Shown here one piece after another: positions 45,030 to 56,974 of a DNA stretch of 64,000 nt. The position numbers were made by a program, and so were the translations under genes. Each line of letters starts with the position of its first letter. Position 1 is the first letter of the stretch. The notes under the pieces are model-generated. The model worked only from the letters and a program-made list of their open reading frames with translations. It was not told the origin of the DNA and ran no database searches. The stretch comes from Pyrrhosoma nymphula (lineage: Eukaryota > Arthropoda > Insecta > Odonata > Coenagrionidae): the NCBI GenBank assembly GCA_963573305.1, contig OY754329.1, positions 47,574,417 through 47,638,416 on the forward strand, read 5' to 3'.

Positions 45030-46295
45030 CTGAAATAAACTGTGGAAGTCACAAAGTACGTTTCACTATCAGTACAGCAGGTGTCTTCGAAACCAGAGGG
45101 GTACCACAAGGACCTTGTCATGAGCCTCATGACTTCCAGGTGAGAAAGGAAAGACTCTGTTGTGAAGCAACAAGATACTCCAATGGAGAGGGAAAATATG
45201 GCAATAGTATATGCTCTTCCGGGAAGAAATTACGATCGAATACTTGTTATCGCTGGAATCAAGGAAAGTGAAAATGTCTCTGGTAAGCCACGACAACAAG
45301 ACACGCCTAGACTATCCCGCAGGCGGTCACGGTGAGCGCGGTCGTGTTAAATTAGTTTTTTGTTATCAGTTACGCCATTCATCAAAAAATCTTGTAATTT
45401 CAAAGTAGTGTAATTAGTAGCCAAAATATTATTAGCCTTCATTTTCAAAAGGCAGCCGAAAAAATGTATAGTTTAATGCCAGGGGAGTAGATGCAAGTCA
45501 CAAGTCCAGAGGAGAGAAGTAAAGAGACGAGTTTCTTGCCATCTGTTTAGATAGTCGACATGTGGCAAAGAACATATGGGAAATATAAGGTTGACATGAC
45601 TTTCACAGACTAATCTATTCAATAAATAGTGAATAAGTTCATTTACCGTAATTATGAAATTAATTTTTTGGACATTTTTAAATTAATTTGAATGGATATC
45701 AAGCAAAAGGAAAGAATTTCCATTGCAATAGGTTGGACGAACGGCAAACTGTTTATGGATAGATTTTATTCTTAACGTCGTCATCACGACTGTTCTTCTC
45801 ATTTCAAAGTAGACATAACGACATGGACTGGCATTTAGATTACCGGAGAAAGAAAAAGGCACTTAATGCATTGATATTTAACTAACCGTGGCGATATTTC
45901 TCCGAGCAGTTGCAGTCAGTCAGTCAGTTCTAGTTTGAAATTCTAATTATTGAAAGACCACGGTATATATAAATAACATTTTAAAAAGTTGACGATAACC
46001 ACCGGAAGAATTGTTTCGATGGAAACCCCGTTAGGATAGGAAGAAGCCCTCTTCGAGGACACACTTTTCTTTTTACGTCCGTCATTTAAGGTCAGCGTTC
46101 CCCAAAAGGAGTTCTCCGGCTGCCTGTTACTTCGCTCGATTCTTTTCAATGCTACAGATTATTACAGAATAAAATTGAGAGATGATTACACGTGCAGACT
46201 TGCAATCTACTCTCCCCTTTCATCAATCTCTCTTCAGTTTCACCGAGAATGTCGTTTTCAAATGAGAACTGTTATCCTTGGGTTCAACGCACCAA

Positions 46296-46332
46296 TTGAG
46301 CGTTCGAGGAACGCTCAACGTTAAGCGTTGAG
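46296..46332. repeat. Two mutually exclusive hairpins
   Basis: TTGAGCGTTC-gag-GAACGCTCAA (46296-46318, 10 bp) and CTCAACG-ttaag-CGTTGAG (46314-46332, 7 bp) share the CTCAA segment, so only one can form at a time. This switch-like arrangement is compact but has no neighbouring gene. Confidence 0.7.
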
Positions 46333-47106
46333 TACAGTGACGAACAAAAAAGTACCTTCCTTCCGCGACTCTACTGCGATTTCCGAGGAAGCGACCTCCA
46401 TTTTTACCCCGTATGAATTGTTTTGAAGGGACAACATTCAACGGTACATTCAAAACGTAGCGGTGATTAAAGATAATTATTCATATCTCATTTCCTAAGC
46501 AGTCATTCATTGACTTGTGCCATGTCACGTACGTAATGCTGACATCCCTCGCCTCATCAAAACGTGCAATGATTAAGATAAAGTGAATTACATTGAATTG
46601 GATTAAAAGTCAAATTAGCGACGGAAATGAATATCCCACACATCGAAAGTAACCAAAATAACAAACACAGTCGTTAATATTATCACTCCATAGGGGTTCA
46701 CCCTGAGAATAACTGAATACTCTCGAAAGACATTTCAGTTAATATTATTTCATGATTTTAAAAGCGTTGGTACAACGAATAGCCATAAGGAGCAGTCAAA
46801 GTCATAGAGTCGTATTCCTTCCTAAAGAAATTCACCTCACTGATTACAATTATATTTTCGCAACGTATATTTTCGCATTAAATTCCATTGTCTTTCGAAA
46901 TAACGTTCGCCAACTCACTACTTTCCGCCAATGAGTTAAATAAACGGATTCATCTATTTCGAGGATTTCTCATTATTCTGCATGGCGCGAGAAAGTAAAA
47001 AGCATAAAAACTAGAAATTAAATGTAAAAATTAAAAGCTTCAACATTATTAAAATCCAGAATCTCGATCAAGCTCATATGTTATTTTTTTAAGCATTCCC
47101 CTATAC

Positions 47107-47160
47107 CTGGAGACTTCAACGGTCGTACACATATTGTTGATCAAAATCTGAAGTCTCCAG
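47107..47160. repeat. 12-bp inverted repeat
   Basis: CTGGAGACTTCA (47107-47118) and its exact complement (47149-47160) around a 30-nt loop. The left arm also encodes PGDFN, reminiscent of the GDFN motif of LINE endonucleases, but no other endonuclease motif follows. Confidence 0.6.
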
Positions 47161-50100
47161 CGATATTAAACAAGAGGAATAACTTTATCTATGAATTTTA
47201 AATTAGGAGAGAAAAATGTTTTGAGCTAGAACTATGACTTGAGCATTTTGGCAGTATCTTTGACGGGCGTGGCCATAGAAAATATAATCAGAAATATAAA
47301 AAGAGCATGTGTAGCAATAGAAAAATAAACTGCGTAAATGACTCTATAACGGTGGCTCTAATTGTGAGTAGATATTTTATAGGTAAGTAGGAATGATTGT
47401 TCAATATTTTAATATTGAGAAGAGGATGGTCCATATACTCGGTGCCTACGGAAAGCAGATGAGAGTATGCATGAGGTTTTGCGACGTGGGAAAGGTGAAG
47501 AAAGCAAGCAGGATAGATATTACGGCAAACAAGCAAAGACATAAGGTCGGTGATCTCCATTTCATACGAATTACAGAAAAGTTCGTTAGAGGAAATTCGA
47601 AGGAGGAAAAATGGACCGATGAGGCATTACGATATAATGAGTTGTTGTAAAAGACGTCATAAAAGAAAGTGCATTTGGCGAGAGTGAGGAAGACAATATA
47701 AATGTGGATGGCAAGACAGAAGAAGGAAGAATCATATATATTCTAAGAAGGCAACCGGCAAAGTTTGATTTTTATTGCACAGATGATGGCGTTACCAAAA
47801 AAAAAAGACAGGGACGATTTTCTACGAGGCCTTCCTGATAATCTGCATCCTGGTTCATCAAGTTCACAGCATAGTTAAATATTTACATAAACTATGAAAA
47901 TTTTTATAGATTGTTCTAATTCCACTTAATTTGTTTACACTATCTTTCAGAACTTTTTAATAACAAAATATAATAATCTTATATTTTTATTATTTTTGCT
48001 TGTTACGGGGTTTTCATACCCAAACCCCCTGCCGGATAGGAAGTTCTTAAGTCCATACGCGAGTGAGTTAGTTAAAAAAGAATATCCCAGTCTCCTTTAA
48101 TAAGCTCGGCTACCTAACTCGGGATTAAATAGGAGAAGAGACTTCAGTTACAGCATCGAAAAAAATGCTTACCGATAATGGTAATCGTTGGTTGCCTTTT
48201 CATTTGCGGATAGGACCGACAATTAAAGTCATATATTAAAGTCATTTACCGGCACTCTAGCCACCACACCATCACAATCTCCTAACCGTCTTCATCCGAT
48301 AACAACAATTATTCGATGTTCGCTGTCATTAAATAGCATAGGGAAAATTTTGATTGTTGGATTCAAAGCTGTGAGTAAACATGTTTGTGCCATCCTGAAT
48401 TCATGAGAATCCAGAACTCACTACTCCTGAGCTAAGGACAATTTACGGGCAATTGAAAGCATTCCGATTGAAGTAAATGACTTTCATGCCATATGATTCA
48501 TGGAAAGCCAATTTTATGATATTACTTACTTCCTAAAACCGAAAGGATTATCTGAATATATTTAAACTCGTCTTGTTTGACACCATAAACTCAAATAAAT
48601 TTGCGGAGATCCCTCAAGCCCTATCTGGATTATTTCGTGGGGAACATTTCTCATCTTCAGTCTTTGAACTAATAATTAATCACCACCTTTGGGATGATTA
48701 CATTTCCATCTGTATATTTTTAGGAGGAAAATACCTGTATTCCTAATTAATATGCATATCTGATACAAATAAAAAGAAAACAATGGAACCATTTGAATAC
48801 ATAAAATATGGTATTTGGATTGCCCGTAAGTATACGACAGCTTTTGAGTCCCAGTTACATTAGCTTACAGGACAGCCTGAACCGTAACCGGACTACTAAA
48901 ACCTAACACGGAAATCCAGGAATACATGCTCAATCCTGGAGAAGTAGCGACCAACTAATCAAAATTTCTACAACTACTACAACAGCTTTCCGAAATTGCT
49001 TTGGAGAAAAATCAACGACTAACAAATATTCCAATCTTTAATTAACGTATTACTCTATATTCCATTCGCAAACATTATTCTCAATTCACAGCGGAAATTT
49101 CTATAAATTTCAATTACGATATTAGCAACTGCAATTACACAATATTTAATTACTATTACTTTCCCATGAACAAGATTATCACATAATGACCCAAGAGAAT
49201 TCATCCAACTCAAACAGTCATAGCATATCAGCGCTAAATGGACTTTTGATTTTTAACCGCAATGAACATTTTTTTAAATCTAGACTTGATCTTACCAATG
49301 ACACTTTCCCGGTAATTTCTCTTGGCTCAGCAATATAAGCACCTCAGTTTTATTGGAAAGACGATAGGGAGAGATCATATTGGGGGAAAAATAATTTCAT
49401 GAAATGAAATCATCAGTTCAAAGAGGAAAAAAGCAGTCGCAACTCAGAAACTAATTTAATTAAATTGGTTGTTGACCCTCACACCTCAAACATAAAGACA
49501 CAACCAAGGATGCAAACGTCAACATAACTTTTGCAGGAAAGAAAGACATTAATGACATAGTATACGAAGCAGTGCCAACGAGGACGTAATTTTCAGGAGA
49601 AGGTGATAGAAAGTCTTAATTCCAAAGTCGACGCCAAAGGGTAAGTAATTTACTTCAGAAGTCATTGCAAAACACTGACCGATATATGTCTTGCAGAGCT
49701 TTAGGTATGATTTTCTAAAAAATTTAAACCGCTTGATTTTGTATTTTTTTATCAATCCAGTGAATTTCCACCGAAGAAAATCTAACGTTTTATATGCCAA
49801 GAATGAATTCTCTCTGCTTTGATTTAGCTAAAATGAAACGTAAGAGTATTGCATAAAATAATATATTATGATGAAATATTCTCATATCATTCTTATTATT
49901 CTCGATAGCGTAGAAGAAAGAGGGTGAAAAACTTAAGCACGCGTAACTATTTGAACGCAAGTAGCCTCATTCAGAGAAGCCATAAAAGCGAGGATGCATG
50001 AATATCATTTGTTTTTTATGCAGATGAAATATGCTCGACTGGTACATTTTTTTCCGATTGAACTAAATGGACTTGAAGAGCAAACAACCTTTCCTTAAAG

Positions 50101-50180
50101 GCAAACTTGTAGCCTATGCCTGATTTATAGAGTCAGAATGTTGCAGTCATATTTTTTGCTGCTGAATTAATGCAATAAAT

Positions 50181-50235
50181 CAGCGGTTCCGAACCTGTGG
50201 TATGAGTATCCCTTACGGGAACGTGAGAAAAAGTG
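50181..50235 (+). mobile_element. hAT-like terminal end
   Basis: CAGCGGTTCCGAACCTGTGG followed by tatgagtatccct has the shape of a hAT terminus (CAGTGGTTCCCAACCTGTGG-type) with a following inverted block (tatcccttacgggaa). No matching right end or 8-bp duplication was found within the next kilobase, so the element is truncated or rearranged. Confidence 0.5.
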
Positions 50236-50999
50236 AATAATGGCGGAAGTAAGGTAGGTAAATTCCCTTACTGCCAAGGGTCTAACTGGGTACCACTGTA
50301 ACAAATGATCACTGCCATGGGTGCCAGTCATTACACGCCTAGCTACTACGGGATGTGATTTTCGGATATTTTTCACCGATGAATGTTACGGCTAGCAAGG
50401 CAATAATGTGTCAGAAACTTATTTTTTCCATCGTCATGAACTTTTTGTAACTTTCTCTGCTATACGCACACCTAAAACTACAGCAGGAAAAACTTCAATA
50501 AACATAGAATTCGGTTTGAGTCTTTCAGGTGGCTGAGGCTATCGCCGTACATATATTTTCTCGGCAGCGGTTCATATAAATGGAGCAAGAGCAGCAATGG
50601 ATGTTGTAAATAAAAGTGGAACTCAGAAAATTCAATTGAGGTGGTGGTAATTGCCGTTCATAAAAATAAATCCCGAGTAAAACACTAAGTCATAGCCTTG
50701 GCGATATTCAAACAACCGACCTTTGAATTGGCCTGAAACCAGGGAGAAAGCAGGCCGATTATATCTCTAGGCGTTCGAAGAGATGAAAATAAGACTAAAA
50801 GCATCCGAGCCTACGAATTTCGCAATTTCTAATGAAGAAGCTCTCGACAGGTAAAATTGAATTTGAAAATCTCGGAATCTCTCCTCGTAAATTGTATTTA
50901 ACAGTTAGGCGCCAGCAAAATGCATACACATCCATCACAAAGTCACCTTTCAAATGAGCTTAATGAGCTTAACACACTCAAATGAGCTTAATTATTGAT

Positions 51000-51135
51000 G
51001 CTACGACAGGGATACTGGCTATTTCCATAATTTATTCCATACTGCTCTGTTCTTGCGTGTCTCTTTAGTTTCTATTATTTTCATATGCTGTTTTATACTT
51101 GTTCTCTTGTTCTTAAGACTCCTAATATTTCTCTT
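51000..51135 (-). repeat. Dispersed repeat, copy A (possible LINE remnant)
   Basis: This aligns in the same orientation with 63478-63625: attgatgNta at the start, ttattccat/ttcttccat in the middle, and tctcttgttcttaaga-tcc-aatatt at the end. Minus-strand translations share NI-LKNKR and a spaced Q/I/E/W/K pattern, hinting at a decayed coding frame. Confidence 0.5.
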
Positions 51136-51139
51136 CCTC

Positions 51140-51440
51140 TTCCATCTTCTTAAGTTATCTACCACTGTATCAAACCAGAAAAATATTACTTCCCGCCTCC
51201 GTAATGCTCGCTTCCTTTTTCCACGAATGACATCTTCCCTGCTGAGCTGGGTCGTATAGGAAAAGCGAGAGAGATCAATGTCCTAATGAGTCAGTACAAG
51301 GAACAGTCTTCCCTCTATGTGACCAGCGCATAAATGGACAATAACATGTGATAAAAAATTGGGACCCGAGGGAGCCAAATGTTTAGCTTCAGCCGGATGG
51401 CCAGATACCGCTATACTTAAACAGAATGCTCATCAGCGAC
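51140..51440. other. No gene recognised
   Basis: Spacer between a dispersed repeat and the truncated LINE. Confidence 0.3.
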
Positions 51441-51445
51441 TTCAT

Positions 51446-52725
51446 ACACATACATAGCAATATCAACACATACATAGCAATATCATGACGTTCCTGGACA
51501 GTCGTAACGTCCTCCATGGCTGTCAGCACGGCTTCCGGAAAGGTAGATCATGTGAAACACAACTCGCGCTCTTTCTTCATGACGTTCTCAAATCTGGCGA
51601 ATCGAAAAGACAAGTTGACGCATTATTTCTAGATTTTAAGAAAGCTTTCGACACGGTACCTCATAACAAACTTTTATACAAATTACAGTCATGCGGCCTA
51701 AACGAAACAGTAGTAAACTGGATACGCGACTTTCTGAGTGATCGTAAGCAAAAGGTAGTTCTTGACGGAATTAGCTCTGATGTCGTTAAAGTGACATCAG
51801 GTGTCCCGCAAGGAAGCGTGATCGGACCCCTTTTGTTCATTATATACATAAATGATCTATGCTCTCGAATTAGCAGTAAAATACGTCTATTCGCCGACGA
51901 CGCTGTCATCTATCGTGAAATTAGTGATCACTCTGACTTTGAAACTCTATCATCGGATTTAAACAACGTTCATGTGTGGAGCCAAGAGTGGGGACTCGAA
52001 CTTAATCTGAGCAAATGCACGGCGGTACATTTCTTGCGGAAGTCGTCCAACTATTCCCATGTATATGCTGTGGATGGTGTTAACATAAAGGCGACAGATG
52101 AAGTGAAGTATCTAGGAGTTACGATAACTTCGGACCTTTCGTGGGGAGCACATATAAGAAATATTTGTGGCAGAGCTCTGAAGAAGCTAGGATTCGTCAA
52201 GCGTATTGTGGGAAGATTTTCGGATGAAAAAGTAAAAGAGAGGTGCTATTTCGCACTCGTCCGGCCACACCTTGAATATGCAGCGAGCATATGGGATCCG
52301 GTGCAGAAAGACTTAGTTCGGGAACTTAATAAAATACAAAGGAAAGCTGCGCGATTCGTCAAAAACAGCTACGGGCGTACTGACAGCGTTACACAGATGT
52401 TAAAGGCTGCGGAGGTTGCGCGCTAGGCTTAGATTGCTTGAACAATTGAGAATAGATATCTTTCAGAGCGACACGGAGAACATCATATTAGAACCCCACT
52501 ATATTTCCAGGTCCGATAGAAACGATAAATTAAGAGAGATATTTTGCCGAACGGATAGGTATGGGAATTCGTTTTTCCCCCGAACAATAAGGGACTTCAA
52601 TAAATGCTAGGCGTAATTTCATTAGAGCGTTTCCTTTTTATCTTTAAGCGGCTGGTGTCCTAACACCCCCCGCCACACGCCTATTGAGGCGGCTTGCGGG
52701 GTAATATGTAGATGTAGATGTAGAT
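51446..52725 (+). mobile_element. 5'-truncated LINE with intact 3' end
   Basis: It starts within the reverse-transcriptase region at an exact 20-bp tandem duplication (51446-51465, 51466-51485) and runs through the ORF2 end to a 3' UTR with two small hairpins: GGTGTCCTAACACC at 52654-52667, and CCCCGC..GCGGGG enclosing GCC..GGC at 52668-52701. It ends in a (GATGTA)n run at about 52705-52725. The 3' UTR is shared with copies at 16.5, 39.6, 40.0 and 41.1 kb. The clade looks CR1/Jockey-like but is not settled. Confidence 0.85.
51485..52610 (+). pseudogene. LINE reverse transcriptase, one frameshift
   Basis: A 313-codon frame (51485-52426) continues after a single frameshift near 52410-52420 in a second frame ending at 52610. 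Residues 14-26 hold QHGFRKGRSCETQ. Residues 47-56 are LFLDFKKAFD (catalytic Asp), 105-125 contain SGVPQGSVIGPLL, and 136-139 are FADD, with both catalytic aspartates present. KYLGVTI lies at 208-214, then the thumb with RPHLEYAASIWDP. The second frame adds RLLEQLRIDIF and DRYGNSFFPRTIRDFNKC. The endonuclease domain and ORF1 are absent, so it cannot move itself. It is the best-preserved coding sequence in the window. Confidence 0.9.
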
Positions 52726-52729
52726 ACAC

Positions 52730-53270
52730 ACGATGAATCACGGCCTTTCGGCCTTTCAAAAAATGCATTTTTAAGGTTTGCTTGCGTTTTCAATTTTTTT
52801 TAATTTTTCATTCTAAGTTCAGATAAATTCAGAGTTTAAAAAAATATTTACACACAAAATTTAAATAATTGCCACAAAACTTGCAGCACGCTTAAAAGCA
52901 CTTCATTCTCGCATTACGTGTACGTTTTTTGCATGAATCATGAAATGAAATTGAGTTTTCTACAAAATATTTGTTAATCCAACCCTAGAAGTTAAATATG
53001 CAGCCTAAAAGCTTTGCAATGGGCTGATGCAATACTACATTTAAAGTAAATAGGATTAGGTTTTGAAGTGATGAGAATAGTTTACTTAAAATTGAGTCAT
53101 TTATAAGATTATAGAGTAAGATTGCAGAAAAATATGGCATTAATTTTACCATGAAAGAGAAAATTTCCAAAAAAATACCGTGAATAACATAAGGTGGGAG
53201 ACTTTGCGCAACAATGTTTAGAAAAGACTGGCGAAGAGTATTAGTATTGAATATATACATCAAGATATTG
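52730..53270. other. No gene recognised
   Basis: AT-rich spacer between two LINE remnants. The 92-codon minus frame has no recognisable domain. Confidence 0.4.
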
Positions 53271-53274
53271 TAGA

Positions 53275-53660
53275 AAAGTATAATGTGGAATGTAACGTTT
53301 TATGGCGAAGAAATATGGTTCATGAAGAATGAGGATGAAAATTGATTGCTGGTGTTGGAGATATGATTGTGGAGGAGAATGGACAAAGGACTCAGAAGAC
53401 GAACGAGGAAAAACTCGGCATGATGGGTGAAGAGAGGGACAGCAGAAGATCAGGAGGAGGCAAAGTAGGAGGTAGGAACGGGTAATGAGGGGCGATGGGA
53501 TGCTGAAGGCCGTGATTGAGGGGAGGCTTTTGAGTAAGAGGGGAAGGTAAAAAAAAAGAGGATCCATTGTTTACGGAATGATGAAGAGAGGTAGGACGTA
53601 TGCCGTGCTGAGGAATGAAATCGTTTAAGCAGACGAAGGCCTGCAGCTGTGAAAGATTAG
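53275..53660 (+). pseudogene. LINE C-terminal remnant, plus strand
   Basis: With a few stops and shifts the plus strand reads FYGEEIWFMKNEDEN, then LLVLEI-LWRRMDK (the YGSETWTL..EDE+RL..fEmW.WRRM signature). Further on VMRGDGMLKAVIEGRLLSKR (53487-53546) and a YGMMKRGRTYAVLRN segment give the expected 'H.lRgd.LL+.viEGr..GKRgrGR...y...MK.rA..R..WR' tail. It belongs to the same broad group as the 17.4-kb remnant. The long minus ORF (108 codons) opposite is a shadow. Confidence 0.8.
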
Positions 53661-53669
53661 TATATGTAA

Positions 53670-55150
53670 CCCTTCACCTAAATCTACTTTCATGGGGTTC
53701 CACCGCGATTCTAAGAAATACTACTTTCACTGATGGCAATCCTATAAAACAGAATTCAGAAATATATTTTTCAATACACAGTTTTTTCAGCCATGGAAGG
53801 TGACTCCAGCGCCACTTCTATTGTACTGACGAATTTTGACGTTAGTTCCCGTACTTATTTTTTAAATGCTCAAAACCTGATAAGGATTGGTACCCAAATT
53901 TTATCACCATTCAATTCCTTGAGAAAATATAGCTTATCATATGTTCCTATAATGTTGGTATGTACTCTAATTGGGCAACTGCCCGTGTGAGATGTTTCTT
54001 GTGCAGTAAATAAATACGTATAAATAAAGTCCCTTCTGGAAAAGAGTTCCGTGAAAACGGCATTTTTTTCAGATAGAAAAATATTATTCATCCCCGTGTC
54101 ACTCCCATTCTCGCATTAAACACCATATAATTTCAAGTTCAGTTAGCGAAAACAACAGCGTGGAAATATTGGATTTTGTTGCTCATATCAAACAAGGGCA
54201 ACGTTTTTCTACAAGCAGTCAGAATATGATTAAAATTACATTTAAGTCATCTGACGGAACCACCACCATTTGGAACCATCTTCATCACCAGTTGATCACC
54301 TCTAATAATAATAATGTATAATATGAGAGCGAGGTATTATGATGACAGGTGTTTCCTGCGACATGTGCAACCCGCAGTGATAAAATTACGCCGGAAATAA
54401 TTTATGACGATGATTGAAAGCAATCCTCAAGTCGCTCGAAGGAATCTTTGAAGCTTCCCGGCGGCGGGTGTGTGGGCGAGGCGGTAACGCAGCCCGTTTG
54501 CTTTCCTGCCCAAGTTCTTTGGCCGCATCTCCTTTTTTTTTCCCGATGACGTCACGGGAGAGCCATCCGAGGGAGATGGGGTGACACGGGGGTTATAGTG
54601 CGTCCCGGTAAGCCGAGAGTGACGTCAAGGACTTCCGCGACGACATCGAGGGTTCCCTCCAATGACAACGGAATGGGTAAAAAGCTCCGATTTGTAAAAT
54701 TTTATCAGCGGCTTTTCCACAAAGAAATGCTTAACTATGTTTGACGAAAATAGCATCTGATTACTGCCCATATCTGTAAATAAAAAATTTAGTCTTTCTA
54801 AAAGTAGTAAATCAATAGGAGCGAACTAATACCCAATTCCCAATTCCAAAAGTGAAAGGGTGAAAATTGGATTGAAACGTGATATTTTTGCCCTTGAGTT
54901 CCCTATTTTGCCCAATTGCCTATGGATTTGGAATGCCCACTTTACTTACCAATGTCAATTCATTGTACGGCAGAGAAATATTGGTATTCTATGTTTTCCA
55001 TTACAGGCATACATGTTGAGATAAGAATTATATGCAAGATAAATACTCACCAACAGCAAGGTCTCGCATGAACATGTTACGGAAAATATGAAGGCGTCAA
55101 TTCCGTTATCATCATTCAACATACATAAGTTTCTGAGAATTAATCTTAGA
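53670..55150. other. No gene recognised
   Basis: AT-rich with a CpG-rich patch at about 54430-54660. No coding, RNA or repeat signal identified. Confidence 0.5.
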
Positions 55151-55157
55151 ACTACTA

Positions 55158-55515
55158 TAGAGTTCCATTCATCCGAACAGAATTGGACCGAGCCCTGTTT
55201 GAATTGCGAGATTTTCGGATTCGCTGAAGTTCGTATTTCGAGTGGCGTAAACGGTAGCTAGTCGAAGGTGACAGCAAATAACGGAGACGTTCGGCGGAGG
55301 GTTGAGTCACCAGCCTCTCTATATTGTTTACTCCAATGGCCGAATAAAAATAAAAAAAGTTGTAAGTGCTTTCATTTCTATTCGGTGTGTATCATAATTT
55401 CAATTTTTTAAGTTTTTTGTACATTTTTGTTTATTAATTTGTCCCATTATAGCTTAAATTTTGTTCGGATTAACCGGATTTTAGATTAGCATTTATCGGA
55501 TTACCGGGATTCTAG
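55158..55515. mobile_element. Tigger/pogo-like non-autonomous element
   Basis: The left end tagagttccattcatccgaac followed by agaattggaccgagcc, and the right end read as complement (taaactagaatcccggtaatccg), are diverged inverted ends of the 'aatcccgataatccgaac..ttgggaccga' type of pogo/Tigger derivatives. Subterminal ttcggattaaccggatt repeats occur. The right end is shared with 39095-39235. A TA target is plausible at both ends but eroded. Confidence 0.6.
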
Positions 55516-55519
55516 TTTA

Positions 55520-56810
55520 CCCATAGTTCTAATGCTAACTTGATAATCCCGCGTTCTTTCGGGGTTGAAATTAGCGGATTAACCTGCTTAATTGTAAAAC
55601 TTTGGGCTTCAGTCTTTCCTATACCACTACAAACACAAAAAATAAGTGCCTTCATACTAAGTTCCGAGTTTTTTTATGACCATATAAATTAGTAGATGAG
55701 CAAGGAGCTACAATATAGTCTTGGTAAATTTATAATTATGGCATGCAGTCCATAGGTTAATGAGTCTAAACGCACAGCTTGCGGTGAGAGAATTGTCAGT
55801 CAGTTTTTGCACAAATTTGTTTATAGACTACAAGTAAAGATACACCACATCTAGTTGTATAAACACGTAGAAAAACGGCTTTTCTTGCCTGGAACAATAT
55901 TTAAAATAATACACGCAGAAAATATGATTCTTTAAGGACTTCAAAACTAAAGTTGCTCTCCTCAAAAACTGTTTATCTTGAATAACACGATTTGTCCAAG
56001 CGCATTGTGAAATTCTGATACCAACTCAACGTATAACAGCCACAATTCCAAGGTCGGTTTTAATATATGAGCAGTGTAGAGATCACTGGAGTACAAAACG
56101 CAACGACGCGTGAAAATCGCATATCACTGTTCCTCCCCTTGCGCGGACGGTGGTTCCCCAAGGTAGACCTCCGATCCAGAAAATCACGCAGCATGGGCTT
56201 AACTGGGCGTATCCTAAGAGCCTTTACCCAGATTTCAACCACAATCTGTACAATTAATGATCTCGCGGTCTACCCACACAGCTCAATGCGTTGCAGTGAG
56301 TAAATATGCCTACTTAAGAGATCAACGCATAGATCAACTACACCAGATAATAAAGTTGTTATCCAAATGCAGATCAATCCAGTGCCTGGATCAACATATA
56401 TATGTCCGCGAGTGATCATAGATCTCACGTGATTTTCCCAGCAGCTTATATTTCGTGATAACCGTTCCAGCAACTCGTAGTACAATCAACGCTTGCGCGA
56501 TTATCGTTAACATTAGCATTCAATTACATTGGACACTCAACTACTGTATACAAAATTGTAAATTACATTCTATCAATATGAAAATCAATATACTTCTCCA
56601 AAAATTTAAAATAGATAACTCTTGTTTTAGGGTGTCTTCAAATTCATGATATTTTAATTCCTCAACATGACGCCAAGCATGGAAACAATTTGTTATCAGG
56701 GGAGGCGACCGACAACTAATGTCAGTTGTGTTATTACAGTTGGTAAGTGAAGAGTTATTTTGGGTTAAAAAGTAAGAGTGAAGAAAAATCTGGCTCAGAA
56801 AAAAGGAGAA
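55520..56810. other. No gene recognised
   Basis: AT-rich; the 78-codon plus and 60-codon minus frames at 56.06-56.30 kb overlap and are judged incidental. Confidence 0.5.
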
Positions 56811-56814
56811 GTAC

Positions 56815-56970
56815 GGTTTTAACTTCCATCCGATGGACGGAGTACTGCCTTTGAAGTGCTACCCCACCCGCAGGAGGGACCGGGATTCCACTGAAAAATT
56901 TCGGGCACTGAAGATATTCGAACCTAGGATTCTAATCATGACCCAGTGCTCCAGCCACCACATTAATCAT
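56815..56970 (-). mobile_element. tRNA-derived SINE, 5' half, minus strand
   Basis: On the minus strand gtggtggctggagcactggg (box A) is followed by cctaggttcgaatatc (box B) at normal spacing, then agtggaatcccggtcc and ggcagtactccgtccatcgg, aligning with the 42.3-kb SINE (cagtggaatctcaatccc, ctccgtccgttagatgg). The 3' half is missing. Confidence 0.75.
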
Positions 56971-56974
56971 TTCC

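Larger units (their letters stand above)
45060..50175. other. No gene recognised; a few inverted repeats
   Basis: Five kilobases of AT-rich sequence with no recognisable coding, RNA or mobile-element signal except the two hairpins listed separately at 46296-46332 and 47107-47160. The 85-codon plus frame at 47393-47650 is basic and lacks a known domain. Confidence 0.5.

Noticed and set aside
47105..47170. PGDFN as a LINE endonuclease active-site motif
   Set aside because: No other endonuclease motif (such as the later SDH region) in the same frame; the five residues may be chance.
53241..53567. 108-codon minus-strand ORF
   Set aside because: Antisense shadow of a plus-strand LINE tail whose EDEN..LWRRM and EGRLLSKRGR motifs are clear.
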